From: Bacteroides sp.
Lineage (GTDB): Bacteria; Bacillota; Clostridia; Oscillospirales; Ruminococcaceae
Length of the DNA stretch: 46,915 nucleotides
Direction: 5' to 3'
NCBI GenBank assembly: GCA_023663265.1
Contig: JAMPHV010000012.1
Coordinates: 1-46,915 of the forward strand
In this document: piece after piece, positions 17,184 through 25,762 of the stretch
How positions within the stretch are numbered: the stretch's first letter is position 1
Layout of the letters: the number at the start of each line of letters is the position of its first letter
Made by a program: the position numbers and the translations under genes
The notes under the pieces: model-generated
What the model was told of the DNA's origin: nothing
Seen by the model: the letters and a program-made list of their open reading frames with translations, nothing else
Database searches by the model: none

Positions 17184-17963
17184 TCAGATGTAATATAAAA
17201 ATTTATAATTTTTCTTTTTATAGATGATCATTCCGATAACAAGCACCACGATCGCGTAGCCCGCCGCCAGTAAATGAAAGGTCGGCTTAGGTATCGTCGC
17301 CTCGAGAATGATCTTACGGAAATATCTGATATAGACATAGATCGGGTTGAGGTAGAACCAATACTGCTTTTGCTGCGTATAGGCGTCGATGGAATAAAAT
17401 ATTGCGGACAGGTACATCAGCAGCATTGTAAAAATATCATACAGATATTTCATATCGCGGAACATCATATACAGCGCCGACAAAATAAATCCCATTCCAA
17501 GATTAAACACGACAAGGCAGACAATTGGGTACAAAAGCAATATAAATTTCCATGTAAAGGTAACTCCGTCGATAAGGCAGAAAATAAACAGCATTATGAT
17601 GTTTATCCCGAAATTTATAAGCGATGAAACGTTTTTCGACAGCACAAACATATATTTGGGAACGTTCACCTTGGAAAAGATACCCGCGTTGTTATACAGA
17701 GCGGTCATACCGGAGCTTGTGGACTCCTTGAAAAAGCTGAACAGCAGGTTTCCGCAGAACATATAGATGATATAGTGATCCATTGTTCTGCCGAAAAACT
17801 GCGTGAATACTATCGCCATTACAGCCAGCGTCATAAGAGGACCCAGCACGCTCCACAGTATTCCCAAAACAGTGCGCTTGTATTTCTGCGTGAAATCTCG
17901 TTTTACCAATTCCTCAAACAGGAAACGGTACTGTTTGGCTTTTAAAATTATTTTTTTTGTCAT
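17184..17963 (-). CDS. wzm: polysaccharide ABC exporter permease (Wzm/TagG type)
   Basis: The 259-residue ABC-2 permease begins with the typical amphipathic stretch (LFEELVKRDFTQKYKRTVLGILWSVLGP) ahead of six predicted membrane helices. The conserved region with NNAGIFSKVNVPKYMF near residue 85 and LNPIYVYIRYFRKIILE near 205 marks the Wzm/TagG/RfbA branch. It pairs with the ATPase downstream. Together the two would carry an undecaprenyl-diphosphate-linked chain outward, so polymer assembly by the glycosyltransferases of this operon is predicted to finish in the cytoplasm. The ribosome site (GAAAG) is weak. Confidence 0.92.
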   Translation of the reverse strand: MTKKIILKAKQYRFLFEELVKRDFTQKYKRTVLGILWSVLGPLMTLAVMAIVFTQFFGRTMDHYIIYMFCGNLLFSFFKESTSSGMTALYNNAGIFSKVNVPKYMFVLSKNVSSLINFGINIIMLFIFCLIDGVTFTWKFILLLYPIVCLVVFNLGMGFILSALYMMFRDMKYLYDIFTMLLMYLSAIFYSIDAYTQQKQYWFYLNPIYVYIRYFRKIILEATIPKPTFHLLAAGYAIVVLVIGMIIYKKKNYKFLYYI

Positions 17964-18014
17964 TTTTTTCGCTTTCGTTTTGTGTGAGTATTTTATAAGA
18001 AAATGTTATAAGAG

Positions 18015-20078
18015 TTATTCTCTGACATATTTACATATATCCAACGATGTATTAAGATCGACTTTTTTATAGCCCTTGTCTGTATAAGTGGCTTCATCAT
18101 AAGGATAACCCGGATATGCCACATAAACGGTATCATATGATGTGAAATCGGTATACATATCTATATGGTTTATTGAATCACGTTCTCCTTTATGTGACAG
18201 ATAATATTCAAATCCGCTGTTTATATTGGTATTACCGCGGACAACGGTAACTGTTGTCGGACTGTATATATCATTTTGTCCCATCAAGTAATCTGAAATC
18301 GCATTATAGTTATCTCTTGTATCGGCGCTTTGATTGTTCCAGCTCATAACGCACATATAAACGCACGCCGATAATGTCAGCGCCATTGACGCAAAATTTT
18401 TGATAAAGCTTTGGTTTTCATTAAGCAATTGTATTAAAGTATCAATTGCAACTGCGATAAATATTTCAAAGAAAACAATTATCGGAACAAAATATCTTTG
18501 ATTAAAGATAGAACCGTTTATAATGGTATTTGTAATTATTATAATAACTGCGAAAAGCAGGGGCGGCACAAGGACAAAAACCGCAGACGTATAATCCGAT
18601 TTCAAATTGAATTGCTTTTTATAGATTCGATATATCAGATATCCTACCACCAACGTATATCCGAAAATAAACAGAGCCACATAAAGCCAATTGCTTCCGC
18701 ATAAGTAATAAACAAAATTTATAATGCTTTTAACCGAAGGCGTGCTTGCCGCAAAGCGTTTACCGGTTTGCATTCCTTCAATACTCAATGCAAATGTTGT
18801 AAACAGCCAGTAAACTCCATATATTGCAGGTATAATAAACTCAATAAAGTTTTTATACCTCTTTTTTACAATAACTATTATAAAATCAAAAATCATCATC
18901 AAACCGGCGGTAACAAGTCCGAACGTATGCGAATCCATCACTATAGCAAGAGACAGTCCGTAAAAAATAAGCACCGATATCTTTTCATTACCGATATTCT
19001 TCTGCTTCTTTATAAAGAAATACACCGATAGAGCCATTCCCAAAATTACCATTGGATAGCATCTGAATTCCATGCTGCCCTGAAATATGATTGTCGAAGA
19101 CGTTGCGCCGAGGGTTGACATAATTACGCCTAATCTTTTGCTTTTCAGCTCAGCTCCGATCAAACCGAATACGTAAACCATTATGGCGATCCATATTTCC
19201 GATAAAAGAAGCAGGTATTCTTGACCATAAGGCATTATATTAAACCATACCGTCTGTAATATACCTGAAAAACTCAGATATGGAAAACCGTCATATACCC
19301 ACCCTATATTCCATACTTCATCGCGCCATAAAGTTCCGTCTTTACCGATTATAAATGTAACAATCAGTCCTGCAAGAGCGACCGTTATATAATAAAGCTT
19401 GTCCCAATTTCGTGTGAACCATTTCCAAATACAGTCGTAGCTGAATTTTTCGACCGCATAAACAGGATAAGCCATCAACAAAATAACAAACAAAACCAAA
19501 AGTCCTACGCGTAGCAGTTTTGCGGCATATAGAGGAAAGGTATTTGTATCGGGAATCGGTGCATATAGAATCGTTTCCGTCATATCGTCCGATTTAAAAA
19601 GATCGTAGCTTTTCGTATTGCCGTCGTATGTTACTTCTACAATACCGTTCCATTTGCTTAGCCCGAATTGTATGGAGCGGTCACGTCCATAGGGAAGGTC
19701 GAGCGTAATGCTGCGGGTCGTGCCCTCGGGTTGACGAGTGTCGTTTTCGTTGCGCCAGGTATAATTTTTGCCTTTCCAAAACCATTTTCCCTCGGACGGT
19801 TTTTTTAATTCGTATTCCTCGCCGCCTATAAGCAAATTTGTAATATAAATCTCGTTTGAGGAGGCTTCCTTGTTTTTTTCTCCCGTTGCGGTAACGATGA
19901 CTTTATCCGTTGGCAGGGGTATCATATTTAATATCCAATTGGAAATTACAGCAGAAATAATTGTGCATATAATCAATCCCACAATTGTGCTTTTTTCTTT
20001 TTGCTTGATTTTTCCAAAGTAAATTACCAATACGGCAATTAACGCTATAATTGCTAATAGTTTAATAATATCAAACAT
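18015..20078 (-). CDS. GT-C-like multi-pass membrane glycosyltransferase, copy 2
   Basis: The 687-residue protein has two N-terminal hydrophobic helices (about 1-60), a beta-rich soluble segment (about 62-175) containing GGEYELKKPSEGKWFW and DLPYGRDRSIQF, then roughly ten more membrane helices. The first loop after the third helix holds WRDEVWNIGW near residue 255, an acidic pair placed as in the catalytic loop of GT-C (ArnT/PMT) enzymes. GT-C enzymes take sugars from polyprenyl-phosphate donors on the outer face. Its immediate upstream neighbour is a clear paralogue over the whole length. It is a candidate for transferring the lipid-linked sugar made by the + strand operon. The family name is uncertain; an uncharacterised membrane protein is the fallback. 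Confidence 0.62.
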   Translation of the reverse strand: MFDIIKLLAIIALIAVLVIYFGKIKQKEKSTIVGLIICTIISAVISNWILNMIPLPTDKVIVTATGEKNKEASSNEIYITNLLIGGEEYELKKPSEGKWFWKGKNYTWRNENDTRQPEGTTRSITLDLPYGRDRSIQFGLSKWNGIVEVTYDGNTKSYDLFKSDDMTETILYAPIPDTNTFPLYAAKLLRVGLLVLFVILLMAYPVYAVEKFSYDCIWKWFTRNWDKLYYITVALAGLIVTFIIGKDGTLWRDEVWNIGWVYDGFPYLSFSGILQTVWFNIMPYGQEYLLLLSEIWIAIMVYVFGLIGAELKSKRLGVIMSTLGATSSTIIFQGSMEFRCYPMVILGMALSVYFFIKKQKNIGNEKISVLIFYGLSLAIVMDSHTFGLVTAGLMMIFDFIIVIVKKRYKNFIEFIIPAIYGVYWLFTTFALSIEGMQTGKRFAASTPSVKSIINFVYYLCGSNWLYVALFIFGYTLVVGYLIYRIYKKQFNLKSDYTSAVFVLVPPLLFAVIIIITNTIINGSIFNQRYFVPIIVFFEIFIAVAIDTLIQLLNENQSFIKNFASMALTLSACVYMCVMSWNNQSADTRDNYNAISDYLMGQNDIYSPTTVTVVRGNTNINSGFEYYLSHKGERDSINHIDMYTDFTSYDTVYVAYPGYPYDEATYTDKGYKKVDLNTSLDICKYVRE

Positions 20079-20142
20079 TATAAATCCTCACATTCTTTAA
20101 TAGCCAAATACTGTGATATAATGGTAGTTTCAAAATAATTTC

Positions 20143-22236
20143 TTAGGATTTTTTTGCGTATTTTATGATTTTTACCGAGGTGTTTTCAGAAACTTTCACA
20201 TATCCTTCATCTGCATAAGCTTCATCAAACTGATTATATAATCTGTCATAATGCTGATAGCATACATAAATAATGTCAAATTCAGAAAAATCAGCTTCAT
20301 TTTCTTGGTGATTTATTGACTGCCGCCTACCGTTTTGAGTTAGGTAATATTCAAAACCGTCGTTGACAAAATTGGCTCCGTATACGATAACAACCGTAGA
20401 ATCGCTGTATATATCATTTTGCGTCATCAAATATTCGGCTGTATCTTTATAGTTTTCGGGAGAATAGACCTGTTGATCAAGCCAACATATCGCGCACTGT
20501 GATATAGCAAAAGCAAAAGCGACAGTCAGAGATACAGCGTTAAAATTAGTAGATGCCACGTCTTTCCCTTCAGCAACAACATCAATTATCATATCTATGG
20601 CTATTCCAATGATTAATATAAAAAACGAAAATATCGGAGTAAAATATCTGCTTACAAATAATGAAGATGAGGTAGAACTTGATCCGGATACAACTATATT
20701 GACAAAAAATACAAGCACAGGTGTGCAAAGAAGAACAAGCATTGTATAATCCTGTTTAAAATCAAATTTATATCGTGTAATTTTTGCAATTAAACGGCAA
20801 ACAATAAATACCGATCCCAAAACGAATAGGATAAATTGCCAGTTACCTCCGCACAGACTGATAATAAAAGTCACAACACTTTTAAGAGTTGGTTTGGACG
20901 CCCAACTGTTTCCTCCGCTCGTATACACTGCAAGACTCGGAAAAAAAAATTTACAAAGCCAATAAACGCCGTATACAGCTGGTAATGCAAACTCTATCAA
21001 TCCTTTAACTTTGGCTTTTCGCATAACAATCAGAATAAAATCAAAAACCATAATTATTCCTGCGGTTACCAATCCGAATAGATGCGAATGCATTAAGAGA
21101 GTTAAACATACTCCGTATAAAAGCAAGGTTATAATTTTTTCTTTGCCAAGCTCATTTTGTTTTTTAACAAACATATATATCGTTACGACCGAGAAAAACA
21201 ATATAAACGCATAGTTGCTGAATTCAGTCCCACAGGAAATTAAAAATGCACTTGAAGTTGCGCCCAAGGCGGCTGAGATCACACCTAAGTGTTTGCCCTT
21301 TAATTTGTTGCCGATCAAGCCCAATACATAAATGCTGAATGCAACCAACAGCTGAGGCAAAGCCAAAAGATATTCCTGACCGTAAGGCATTATATCGACC
21401 CATATATCGGTGATATAATCCATAATATTAAAGCTGAAATTGTTTTTTAAAAAAACTCCGACCTTCCACAGCTCGTCAAACCACAAGGAGCCCTGCTTGC
21501 CAAACTCAAACATAAAACAAAAGCAGCAAAAGGCAATAGCAATGTAAGCCAGCTTATCCCAATGTTTTTTCCAAAACTTTTTTATGGTCTCATAATCGAA
21601 TTTCAAAGACGCATAAACGGGATACGCTGTCAATATAGCTATAAACAGCAAAAAAAGCACTTCCCTAAGCAGCTTAATACCATACAGCGGGAAAAATTCT
21701 GTATCGGGAATCGGAGCATACGGTAAGGCTTGCTCTTCATCGCCGTTTGAAAAAAGATCATAGCTTTTTGTTTGGTCGCCGTAGCTTACTTCGACAATGC
21801 CCATCCACTGGCTGCGGGCAAACAATATGGAGCGGTCTTGACCGTAGGGTATATCAAAAGTAATGCTGCGAGTTAAGCCAGCGGGACGGCGAGTATCGTT
21901 TTCATTGCGCCATATATACCATTTATTCTGAAACCAAAACCATTCGCCCTCAGAGGGCTTTGGAAGCTCGTATTCCTCTCCTCCGATTATCAAGCTGGAA
22001 ATAAAAACTTCGTTGGAGCCGGCGTTTTCGTTTTTTTCTCCCGTAGCGGTAACAACGACCTTTTCCGTAGGCAAGGGAATAATACTCAGCACAGCGTTGG
22101 AAATAACGGCGGCAATAGCCACGCATAATACCAATCCCGCTATAAGACTCTTTTTCGCATGTCTGATCTTGCCAAAATAAAATATCACAGCGGCGATCAG
22201 TACTATGACTAATGCTATCTGAATTATACCAAACAT
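20143..22236 (-). CDS. GT-C-like multi-pass membrane glycosyltransferase, copy 1
   Basis: This 697-residue protein is a full-length paralogue of the gene that follows it. It shares the two N-terminal helices, the soluble beta segment (VVVTATGEKN, GGEEYELPKPSEGEWFW, DIPYGQDRSI), the acidic loop (WFDELWKVG near residue 258), the polar MPYGQEYLL segment and the C-terminal extracytoplasmic tail with TQNDIYSDSTVVIVYGAN. The two diverge most in the loop after the acidic pair and around residues 440-460, where acceptor recognition might lie. Tandem retention of two GT-C-like enzymes suggests two donor or acceptor specificities. The AGAGG ribosome site is clear. No signal for an independent promoter was found in the 60-base gap to copy 2. 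Confidence 0.62.
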   Translation of the reverse strand: MFGIIQIALVIVLIAAVIFYFGKIRHAKKSLIAGLVLCVAIAAVISNAVLSIIPLPTEKVVVTATGEKNENAGSNEVFISSLIIGGEEYELPKPSEGEWFWFQNKWYIWRNENDTRRPAGLTRSITFDIPYGQDRSILFARSQWMGIVEVSYGDQTKSYDLFSNGDEEQALPYAPIPDTEFFPLYGIKLLREVLFLLFIAILTAYPVYASLKFDYETIKKFWKKHWDKLAYIAIAFCCFCFMFEFGKQGSLWFDELWKVGVFLKNNFSFNIMDYITDIWVDIMPYGQEYLLALPQLLVAFSIYVLGLIGNKLKGKHLGVISAALGATSSAFLISCGTEFSNYAFILFFSVVTIYMFVKKQNELGKEKIITLLLYGVCLTLLMHSHLFGLVTAGIIMVFDFILIVMRKAKVKGLIEFALPAVYGVYWLCKFFFPSLAVYTSGGNSWASKPTLKSVVTFIISLCGGNWQFILFVLGSVFIVCRLIAKITRYKFDFKQDYTMLVLLCTPVLVFFVNIVVSGSSSTSSSLFVSRYFTPIFSFFILIIGIAIDMIIDVVAEGKDVASTNFNAVSLTVAFAFAISQCAICWLDQQVYSPENYKDTAEYLMTQNDIYSDSTVVIVYGANFVNDGFEYYLTQNGRRQSINHQENEADFSEFDIIYVCYQHYDRLYNQFDEAYADEGYVKVSENTSVKIIKYAKKS

Positions 22237-22257
22237 TATAAACCTCTTAAAATTTAA

Positions 22258-24522
22258 TTATTCGCCATACAGCATAAGCGCTTCTACCCGACTCGGGGGC
22301 AATAAAGCCGAGGGCACATTTTTCTTTGCCATGCAAGCCTCAAGAGCAGCAGACCAACGCTTTGCCTTGTTTCTGAGCCATATGTCATCTGAAATGCCAA
22401 GAATGATTATTTCGGCATTGATGTTATCGTGAAGCCGCTGATCCTTTCTGCAAAGAGCGGCGTTAACAATAAATTTATGTCCGTATTTTTCGGTCATTTT
22501 TTCTGTGAAGCCCAACGGTACCGATGCGCGGAAAACGAAGACAATTTCGGGATTTATTTGCAGGGCTTTACGTACAGTATCTTCGACGAAAACTTCGTCG
22601 ATTCCCTCGCTTCCCGAAAAGACGAAAAATTCCGACCGTTCAATGGTATATTCAAGATCGTCATATTGAAGAATATACATAGGTCCGTTTTTGCGCAATT
22701 CTCTCTCTCTCTCTCTCTCTCTCTCCTCTCTATTGCTTGCAGCTTTAGAAGGGTTGTTCACATAAACTAAATTGTTTCGTCCAAGGAAAAAAGCTTCACT
22801 GTGATCTTCGCTGTCTATAACAATAATGTTTGCTCTGGTGCGCGGCAAATATTGCGAAGCGTTAAAACCGCTGTTGTAATACTTTGGATATGACTGTCTG
22901 CAAGCGTTTATACATTCAGCGACGGCAAATACTCCGAAAGCATCCTTTTCGGGATGACCGCCATTTTTTTCGGTGATCGAATTATACGCTTTATTAAATT
23001 TATCTTCTCCGTAATATGATGTGTAAATATCCTTTATTGAATCATTTTCAAGATACATTTTCAAAAAATCTTCAACGGGAAACAGCCGTGGAGTACTGCC
23101 GCCCTTGTATTCCCAAGATGTCAAAATGTTCAGCGGCTCTTCCGAAGTGTCATCGCTTACATCAAATGAAATAGGCATAGAATCGCTGATTTTCTTTGCT
23201 TTTTCAATAGTTTCAGATTTAAACGATCTGTTTTTGTCAAAGGGAAAGCTCAGCAGATCGGGGGCAAATCTATACATAACATAACAGCAAAGAATATCGT
23301 AGTCATCGTTTCCCTCATATATCGGATCAACGCAGATCAACATCGGGTCCGCTATCGGGGAACACATAAACTGGTTTGCAGTTTGCATGACCTGTATTGA
23401 AGTGCCGTAGTTATATCGCCCTTTTCCGTAATTGTAAGCATAATTCAGTAAGTTGCTTTCTCGGGTTATAGAATAGTTAAATCTTTTTTCAACATAGTCA
23501 AAGGTTTCTTCGCAAACCTTTCTTATCGCCGCCTTGCTCACCTCTGTATCGATACAGTCGCGATAACAAAAACGGATAAATCCGTCCGTGCTGTCTTGAA
23601 ACCAGCATCGCATACACCCATATCCGCCAAACATAAATACCGGCTTTTCATAACAGTTATAATGGTTGTAAGGAAGAAACTCCTTGTGATTTCCCAATCT
23701 TGAAAAGATATTTGCGTCAAGAATGGTTTGCGGATCCATATTATGATGCTTGTAATTTTTCATCATAATCTCGTTAAGCTTAAAATTGTAATGCTCGGCG
23801 ATTTCTGAGGCAATTTCAAGGTCTTCTTTAGCGCCAACAGAGGATTCGATATTTATCTTATCCATATCGATACCCGAAGCAAGGATCAAAGCCATAACAA
23901 AGCGTGAATCAAAGCCGCCGCTAAGCTGAACGTTTATTTGCTCCCCGTGCTTTGCCAAAAGGCGAACAAATTTTATCCATTTGTATGCCCATTTATCGAT
24001 AGCCGCAAGACCTTCGGCAGTATTCATTTTAACTATCGGATCAAAAGGGAACCGCTCAATCGACATTCTGTTGCAGCTTGTATCAATAATTATTTCTTCG
24101 TTCAGCGCAAGCAGCTTGATCTCCTTGATCAATGATCTTGAATGAACTATTGTACCGTAATGCGGAACGCCCGAAAAAAGATATCCGTATTCGGAATCAA
24201 ATGTGAGCTTCACTCTGGTCTTAAGATATGTCATAAGCTTATAAAACGAATTGGAAGCGGCAAAAAATTCTCCGTCGTTATAATAATATACCAATCCGTA
24301 GCCCATAGCGTCCATGGATATTTTTATTTTGCCCTGCTCTTTTTTGATAAGGGTAAAAAATCCGACGTTTTCCTTGGTAAAATTCGGAATTGACGAATCG
24401 GGGAAATTATAATTATGGTACATGGTATTTCCGTCTATAACATAACCGTATATCCTGCTCGAAAACTCCTCATAATTGTCGGAAGCGAGCACAAAGTAAT
24501 TTTGGTCGGTAAATAAGCTCAT
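22258..24522 (-). CDS. asparagine-synthase-like amidotransferase fused to a degenerate UDP-glucose dehydrogenase domain
   Basis: The first ~560 residues of this 754-residue protein are asparagine-synthase-like. Residues 1-170 resemble the N-terminal Ntn fold but the catalytic Cys2 is absent (MSLF start), so glutamine hydrolysis is not expected. The PP-loop SGGFDSR near residue 205 keeps the ATP-pyrophosphatase signature. Such proteins can amidate uronic acids in surface polysaccharides. Residues ~563-754 align with the N-terminal ~210 residues of the Ugd encoded just upstream: SEAFFLGRNNLVYV against [14 protein letters not shown], and ASVPLGFTEKMTEKYG against [16 protein letters not shown]. 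The Ugd-like part has lost the GxGxxG loop and the catalytic cysteine region, so it cannot be an active dehydrogenase. A (CT)n tract encodes an Arg-Glu repeat near residues 599-608. Confidence 0.8.
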   Translation of the reverse strand: MSLFTDQNYFVLASDNYEEFSSRIYGYVIDGNTMYHNYNFPDSSIPNFTKENVGFFTLIKKEQGKIKISMDAMGYGLVYYYNDGEFFAASNSFYKLMTYLKTRVKLTFDSEYGYLFSGVPHYGTIVHSRSLIKEIKLLALNEEIIIDTSCNRMSIERFPFDPIVKMNTAEGLAAIDKWAYKWIKFVRLLAKHGEQINVQLSGGFDSRFVMALILASGIDMDKINIESSVGAKEDLEIASEIAEHYNFKLNEIMMKNYKHHNMDPQTILDANIFSRLGNHKEFLPYNHYNCYEKPVFMFGGYGCMRCWFQDSTDGFIRFCYRDCIDTEVSKAAIRKVCEETFDYVEKRFNYSITRESNLLNYAYNYGKGRYNYGTSIQVMQTANQFMCSPIADPMLICVDPIYEGNDDYDILCCYVMYRFAPDLLSFPFDKNRSFKSETIEKAKKISDSMPISFDVSDDTSEEPLNILTSWEYKGGSTPRLFPVEDFLKMYLENDSIKDIYTSYYGEDKFNKAYNSITEKNGGHPEKDAFGVFAVAECINACRQSYPKYYNSGFNASQYLPRTRANIIVIDSEDHSEAFFLGRNNLVYVNNPSKAASNREERERERERELRKNGPMYILQYDDLEYTIERSEFFVFSGSEGIDEVFVEDTVRKALQINPEIVFVFRASVPLGFTEKMTEKYGHKFIVNAALCRKDQRLHDNINAEIIILGISDDIWLRNKAKRWSAALEACMAKKNVPSALLPPSRVEALMLYGE
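22700..22725. repeat. 26-bp TC/GA dinucleotide microsatellite inside a coding region
   Basis: Thirteen uninterrupted TC units (GA on the coding strand) lie within the C-terminal part of the asparagine-synthase-like gene and are followed by CTCTCT after one interrupting base. They encode alternating Arg and Glu. The unit is two bases, so gain or loss of one unit would shift the reading frame and cut off the last ~150 residues. Confidence 0.95.
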
Positions 24523-24538
24523 GGTGTTTATTTTCTCC

Positions 24539-25747
24539 TTAATCCCTAAAATAAATATCCCTCGTATAAACCTTGTCAGCGAATGCGTTAAGCTCCTCGC
24601 TCATACGGTTGGCGGCGATAACGTCCGCTTCCTCCGCGAACCTTTTAAAATCGTTTATAACGCGGTAGCCGCAAAATTCCTCGGATTTTATCGTAGGCTC
24701 GTAGATCAGTATATCCGCGCCCCTTTCGCTCAGAAGCTGCATTATTTTTTGTATTGCGCTCTGCCGAAAATTATCCGAATTGGCTTTCATGATAAGACGG
24801 TAAATGCCGACCGAAGCCTTGCTTCCTCTTTTGTTCTTTTCGGCTTTGTCAAGTATGCTTACGGCGATATGCTCTTTTCTTGTGTCGTTTGACTTTACTA
24901 TCGCTTCGATAAGATTTTGGGGAACGTCGTTGTAATTCGCCAAAAGCTGCTTGGTATCCTTTGGCAGACAGTAGCCGCCGTAGCCGAAGGAGGGGTTGTT
25001 GTAATGATTCCCTATTCGCGGGTCGTAGCCGACGCCCTCTATGATCTGTCTTGCGTCAAGCCCTTTAAGCTCGGCATAGGTGTCCAGCTCATTGAAATAG
25101 CTCACTCTGAGGGCAAGAAAGGTGTTGGAAAACAGCTTCACCGCTTCCGCTTCGGTAGACCTAATGAAAAGTGTGGGGATATCCCGTTTTAAAGCGCCCT
25201 CTTGAAGCAATGCCGCAAATTTACGCGCAGCCTCGGTCATTTTTTTGTTATCGGACGGAACGCCGACAATTATCCTCGACGGATAAAGGTTGTCGTACAG
25301 CGCTTTCCCCTCGCGGAGAAACTCGGGGCTGAACAGTATATTGTCCGTGCCGTACTTTTTACGCATATTTTCCGTAAAGCCTACAGGTACCGTTGATTTC
25401 ACGACGATGACCGCCTGCGGGTTGGTTCTCAGCACCTGCTCGATAACGCTTTCTACCGAGGAGGTATCAAAAAAATTTTTTTCGTCGTCGTAGTTTGTGG
25501 GCGTTGAAACAATAACAAACTCGGATTTCTTATATGCCGCGTCTCCGTCGAGCGTAGCCGTAATATTGAGCGGCTTTTTCGCCAAATATTCCTCGATCTC
25601 TCTGTCCGCTATGGGCGAAAGACGGCGGTTTATCATATCCACCTTTTCCTGTATCACATCGACGGCGTACACCTCGTTATTTTGCGCAAGAAGCACGGCG
25701 TTGGACAATCCGACATATCCCGTTCCCGCAATTGAAATTACAGACAT
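24539..25747 (-). CDS. ugd: UDP-glucose 6-dehydrogenase
   Basis: The 402-residue enzyme oxidises UDP-glucose to UDP-glucuronate using two NAD+. It has the N-terminal [15 protein letters not shown] nucleotide-binding loop, the [12 protein letters not shown] segment near residue 118, [23 protein letters not shown] near 140, and the catalytic cysteine in [14 protein letters not shown] near 255. The C-terminal UDP-binding domain is complete. A two-domain enzyme of about 390-400 residues is normal for the Firmicute form. The ribosome site AAGGAG precedes the ATG. It probably supplies glucuronate, or its amide, to the polymer. The next gene carries a decayed copy of its N-terminal domain. Confidence 0.93.
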   Translation of the reverse strand: MSVISIAGTGYVGLSNAVLLAQNNEVYAVDVIQEKVDMINRRLSPIADREIEEYLAKKPLNITATLDGDAAYKKSEFVIVSTPTNYDDEKNFFDTSSVESVIEQVLRTNPQAVIVVKSTVPVGFTENMRKKYGTDNILFSPEFLREGKALYDNLYPSRIIVGVPSDNKKMTEAARKFAALLQEGALKRDIPTLFIRSTEAEAVKLFSNTFLALRVSYFNELDTYAELKGLDARQIIEGVGYDPRIGNHYNNPSFGYGGYCLPKDTKQLLANYNDVPQNLIEAIVKSNDTRKEHIAVSILDKAEKNKRGSKASVGIYRLIMKANSDNFRQSAIQKIMQLLSERGADILIYEPTIKSEEFCGYRVINDFKRFAEEADVIAANRMSEELNAFADKVYTRDIYFRD

Positions 25748-25762
25748 TTTCTTCTCCTTAGC

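Noticed and set aside
22700-22731. The TC tract as a pure assembly artefact
   Set aside because: Not treated as an error, because the reading frame continues correctly on both sides and the region downstream still aligns with Ugd. Exact unit number may nevertheless be unreliable.
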